Program-made: the position numbers and the translations under genes
Source: Marasmius tenuissimus
Taxonomy: Eukaryota; Basidiomycota; Agaricomycetes; Agaricales; Marasmiaceae
DNA: 64,000 nt
Direction of reading: 5' to 3'
NCBI GenBank assembly: GCA_029532415.1
Contig: JAQOTA010000050.1
Span: forward strand, 4,836,001-4,900,000
In this document: positions 60,258 through 64,000 of the stretch, in pieces
Layout of the letters: each line of letters starts with the position of its first letter
Position numbering within the stretch: the stretch's first letter is position 1
Notes under the pieces: model-generated
Told to the model about the DNA's origin: nothing
Database searches by the model: none
What the model saw: only the letters and a program-made list of their open reading frames with translations

Positions 60258-61736
60258 ATGAGCGAAGAACAACTTGCAGATTCTGCCTCACTTCTTCGTC
60301 GTTCGCCTCGAAAACCTAAACCTTTTAACCGTAACGATACTCATACACCAAAAACTCCGTCAAAGAAACTTTCCAAGCTCGAGTTAATAGATCCGACAAG
60401 CATTCCGCCGAGTCCCAGTCGACGACGTTCTCGAGCCGAACTTGAAGCTGAAGAAAGTATCGAAGGTGGGGAAGGCTCGAAGGTCGAGGGTTCCCTAGAG
60501 TCACCCTCCAAGAAGCAGAGAGCAAACTCGAGCTATGCAGCTCCAGACAAGTACGCTCACCTGGAGAAGTTGGCAGATAGGCTTCGCATCGGCTTGGACG
60601 GTTGGAACTCTCTGTCTCACCATTCCTTTGACCATGATTGAACACTTTTCAATTGATATTTCAGTTGTATTTTGCGGTATCAAGTGAGTGTCACAACTGC
60701 AGAAAATTCGTCGTTGGAATACCGTTGACGTGGACCTTCTTTCAACTCCAGCCCTGGAGTCAAATCGGCAACGGTCGGTTTTCATTTTGCACATCCAAAC
60801 AATCGATTCTGGCGCTGTTTACATCGTTCCGGTTTGTACATTGATCCCAGGACGACCCCAGGACATGATGCACGATGCCGAGGCTGACAGTTGTTCTATA
60901 GGCTTCACAACAACACAATTACCCCCTTCCGATGGTCCTTTGCTCCCTGAAAACTTCAATATCGGTCTTGTCCGTCTTCTTCACCCAACCTCGATGACTC
61001 GATACGCAGCTGATACCTATCTTCATCCTTAGACAGATCTAGTGGACCGACCCACATCCGAAGTACGTGTGGAATGCCTCCTTCACTTCATGAGCCGTCT
61101 CTCAGCTGAATCATACACAGGAAAGAGAACTCTCCGAAGCCGAGAAGATAGCCTCTGTCCCACCGTTTTTAGAGAAAATTTCACGGTTCCGGCCTCGGAT
61201 AGTCTGCTTCATCGGGTTGAAAATGGCAAAAACCGTCGTGAAACGCGCAGTTCAGGATTATATCAAGCCCAAGAGGCCCAAAAGCCCCACGAAGAGGTCA
61301 ATGACAGGCTTGAAGGCAGGCGGCAATAATACACGGCCTCTCAAACCGCTTCCTCCGGGAGGAGGGCTGTTATTCCGAATGGTGTATGATGAAATAAAAT
61401 CTGGTGCGGTGGTCGTGAAGTTGTTGACATGAAACACAGGCTCACGTTGAGCTTTCTGGACAGATCCGACAGGTCCAGAACCGATACCGGAAACACTCTT
61501 CTTCGCTATACCCAGCACGTCGGGGTTATCTACAGCTTACAACGTGAGTTTCGTGATTCTCTAACTTCGTGAATCTCGAACTAAAGACTCCCCGGATACG
61601 CCAGCTCGATGACCTAGTGGCGTTCTTCGCTCAGGTCAAGAAAATAGCCGACGACATCAAGCAAGGTGTCGCCAACGCGGATGGGATTCCGGTAGCCCGG
61701 CTTCCTCTGCACGCTCTGTCTAGCGCGAACGCCTGA
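60258..61736 (+). CDS. Mismatch-specific thymine/uracil DNA glycosylase (TDG/MUG)
   Basis: The start MSEEQLADSASLLRRSPRK leads a basic, disordered N-tail. After an intron, VVFCGINPGVKSATVG forms the active-site motif, with the codon of its Asn split by an intron. FHFAHPNNRFWRCLHRSG, PLLPENFNIGLTDLVDRP, RPRIVCFIGLKMA and ETLFFAIPSTSGLSTAYN follow, ending HALSSANA at 61736. All exon joins can be made in frame with GT-AG introns. The family removes thymine or uracil opposite guanine in nuclear DNA. An in-frame ATG slightly upstream (about 60222) is possible. The gene is the intact partner of the tandem duplication with the TEA gene. Confidence 0.85.
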
Positions 61737-62407
61737 ATCCTCGGGGGCTAGGGATCATGTTTTTCTTGGGAGGATTGGTTTGTTTAAAGTTGGTTCGAGA
61801 GGATCGGCAAGTTCAACACGGAGTCTCTTTTGCAATTTTACTTTCTTGTTGTAAGCCCCTCCCTCGTCGACTCCTCACTGTGGCTTCATACTAACCTTGA
61901 CCTCAGCCACGATACATCTTCGGATACCACATCTTACACTCGTTAGACGCCGAATCGGTTCCAAATTCTGGGATCGCTAATAAACCATAGCCAGGCTCGG
62001 ACAATTCGACGCTGCGCCGGTCATCATGAACACCCCTCTTGTACCTTCCTTGCATGACAATGGTGGTACGATAGCACCGTTACTAACAAGCCATACAACC
62101 TCGATATGCCCGGCTGAGATTCTCAATAATATCAGCTTATCCCGGCGGGAAGCCTCCATCCGCTCTCTGGACGAGTCGTCCCTCAACCCACCGCTCAAGA
62201 CTATCACCAGTTCTTTTTACTGGGCATGTTGGTGTTTGCGGTTGAACAACTGCTAAATGTATCGCGTTCGTCAATCTGCAAGCCTGAGGTAGTCCACATA
62301 TTCCCTATGTATTATACATCCTCCCGAGATCGGTTGTGACGAAAGTCTGGTACATTATTAACGAGAGGGAAGTCCATGTAATAACAGAGCTCAAAACGTT
62401 CGACACC
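61737..62407. other. Intergenic region
   Basis: Convergent spacer between the glycosylase (plus) and the unrecognised gene (minus). No supported feature. Confidence 0.35.
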
Positions 62408-64000
62408 CTACCCAATTGAGGCGGTATCACCATCCTGACCTTCCATCGGCAAACCCGACACAGGACGGTGGCTATGGATGTATCGAGGTGCTGCGCTAGA
62501 AAGAGATGATCCAACCGACTTCCAGAGGCCCTCCGCCGTGATCAGAGAAGGATGTGGGGCAGCTGACTTGAACACCCGGGGGTCAAGGGAGGTGAATGGC
62601 GTGAAAGATCGCATTCTGGGGGCAGGAATCTGCCTACGGGGAGCGAGCTGTGGTGCAGGTCGGCCATTGTGAACTCTGCTGTCGGCGTCGCCAGATGGTG
62701 AGACGTGCCCTCCAACGTTCTGAGTGTTATCAGCGACTTGCCTGGTAGTGACGGTACTGTTAACCTCGGAGTGAATACTTGGAGCAGTATCAGCCCCGTC
62801 CATTGCATTGCGAGCGAGTGAGTCAGCGCCGTTGTTACAGCTCGAGGCAGACCCGGAATTGCAAGGCCGTGGAATGTCTGCAACCGTGTCATTGCCAATG
62901 GAGACATCCCTATGGCGGAGATCCTACCGGTAGGTTGATAAAATGGCAGAGTGGGAATACGAAACAATGTCACACCTGATCCGGAAGATCTAGCTCGCCG
63001 GGTTCTGTACTATGATCTCCGCTGATGGCGGGTCCATCCTCCCGATCACATGGCGGCCCCTGTATTTGATCACTACCACCGGGATCCACGTCCCCGACTG
63101 GTTGTTGGTCTTGCGTGTTTGATGGGTCTTCTGAGTCAGCTTCGCTGAAGCCATTGTGACATTTTTGCTCTACGTTGAGGTCAAAAAAATGAGTGACGTG
63201 ATTAAGAGTTAGCAGCGCACCTTGGAGAACCTCTTTGAATCGATCTGAGTCGTTAGTCGGCTGGAAAATACGCTGATCATGTCCAAGGCAACGAGCGAAA
63301 TTGACGGTTTTTGGGTCAAAGCCCCGGGAGAGCTGATAGTCGTGTAAGCGTTTGTAGTCGGCGGTGGACCAGGAATATGAGCGGATACCATAATTTTTGA
63401 AACAGAGCTCAATGGGAAGGCCAAAATCGTTGCATAAATCGTTTGAAAGTCGAGATCGGCCGTCTTCATGAAGAGACCAGAAGTGGAGAGAGGAAGTCCA
63501 GCCGTCGGGGAGGTCGAGAAGAGGCGGTGGATGAATAATCAGGTAGATTGGCTGCTGGCGCCGTCGTTGGGATTTGGAAGGAGTTTTATCAAGGTGGCCG
63601 AGCAACATTGCGCGACGGCAGACGAGTTCTGCGCAATGTTAGCCAGCAAAAAATGGAGCACAGGACAATGGCGCACGATAAACACTGAGATCTTCCTTCA
63701 AAGATATTCCTCGAGAATTGAATATGCTTGAAGCCTGTAAAACCCAGGCCTTGGACAACTCAACATAGTCTTCTGGTTTATATTCCCCAATATTCAACCA
63801 AAGCATTGATCTTTCCTTGTCAAGTCGGAATCTGGTCCTGCATCTTTAGATGGAGTAGCATATGATTCATGAGAAGCTCACCGTGTCAAGCCATTTTCCA
63901 ACACTTTCCTCTCTACAAGGCTCCTATACTTGTTCCACCAGACATTATTTGCGAAGGCGATGGGGGTTTGGGTCAGAGTGGAAAAAATGATTGGCTGATA
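62408..64000 (-). CDS. Member of an unrecognised protein family (copy 2), 5' end beyond the window
   Basis: Reading leftward from the window edge, an exon encodes TQTPIAFANNVWWNKY and VERKVLENGLTR. After an intron comes FRLDKERSMLWLNIGEYKP to ISLKEDLSVY, then after another intron LVCRRAMLLGHLDKTPSKSQ. The long exon 63608-62970 follows, with PIYLIIHPPPLLDLPDGW and FWSLHEDGRSRLS, and the last exon (to 62408) is Ser/Pro-rich. I found no stop within the exons as joined. I do not recognise the family and see no catalytic motif. A diverged, broken copy in the opposite orientation is at 33.7-35.5 kb. Confidence 0.55.

Noticed and set aside
1..64000. Transposons, CRISPR arrays, polyketide or NRPS cluster
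   Set aside because: No transposase or reverse-transcriptase motifs, no regularly spaced repeats, no core biosynthetic enzyme; the MFS pump stands alone.

Overview
The window is nuclear DNA of a filamentous basidiomycete, most likely an Agaricomycete. Genes are cut by many short introns (about 45-95 bases, mostly GT-AG), lie on both strands 0.1-0.5 kb apart, and encode fungal types: an SREBP-like Sre1, a TEA/ATTS factor, a sedolisin peptidase, an exo-beta-1,3-glucanase, Erg26-like dehydrogenases and a DHA2-type MFS pump. Coordinates for spliced genes are start codon to stop codon. Exon joins were worked out by hand from reading frame, splice sites and remembered family patterns; no alignment was run.

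0-25.5 kb is a dense, mostly intact gene block: a His-rich coiled-coil protein, a zinc alcohol/polyol dehydrogenase, a small membrane protein, a 954-residue coiled-coil protein divergent from an Erg26-like dehydrogenase, an 11-exon SDR, a decayed amidohydrolase, a BUR1/CDK9-type kinase with an RS-rich leader, an MTH1-type Nudix hydrolase divergent from a second Erg26-like dehydrogenase, an MFS exporter, ATP synthase subunit J and ribosomal protein eS26.

25.5-32.5 kb holds a secreted Ser/Thr-rich protein, a PARP-type zinc-finger protein, a GH105/GH88-like hydrolase with an in-frame stop near its end, and a dihydroflavonol-reductase-like SDR. 32.5-40.5 kb is rearranged: a divergent gene pair (reductase plus AtuA/DUF1446 protein) was duplicated and each copy kept only one working gene. 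Between the copies lie a decayed member of an unrecognised family and a 228-base piece of the nearby tripeptidyl peptidase gene.

40.5-53 kb has the peptidase, Sre1, a 4.2-kb stretch without a convincing gene, and a type II membrane GH5 glucanase. 53-64 kb has a TEA-domain factor and a mismatch-specific thymine/uracil DNA glycosylase, tied together by a tandem duplication of about 2.8 kb in which one gene of each copy has decayed. The right edge carries a second, inverted member of the unrecognised family.

Functional links are loose. Two Erg26-like enzymes and Sre1 suggest sterol or lipid metabolism, and MTH1 plus the glycosylase are both DNA-damage-avoidance genes. I see no evidence of a secondary-metabolite cluster, transposon, CRISPR array, tRNA or rRNA. 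The most unusual signal is reciprocal gene loss after local duplication, seen twice independently.
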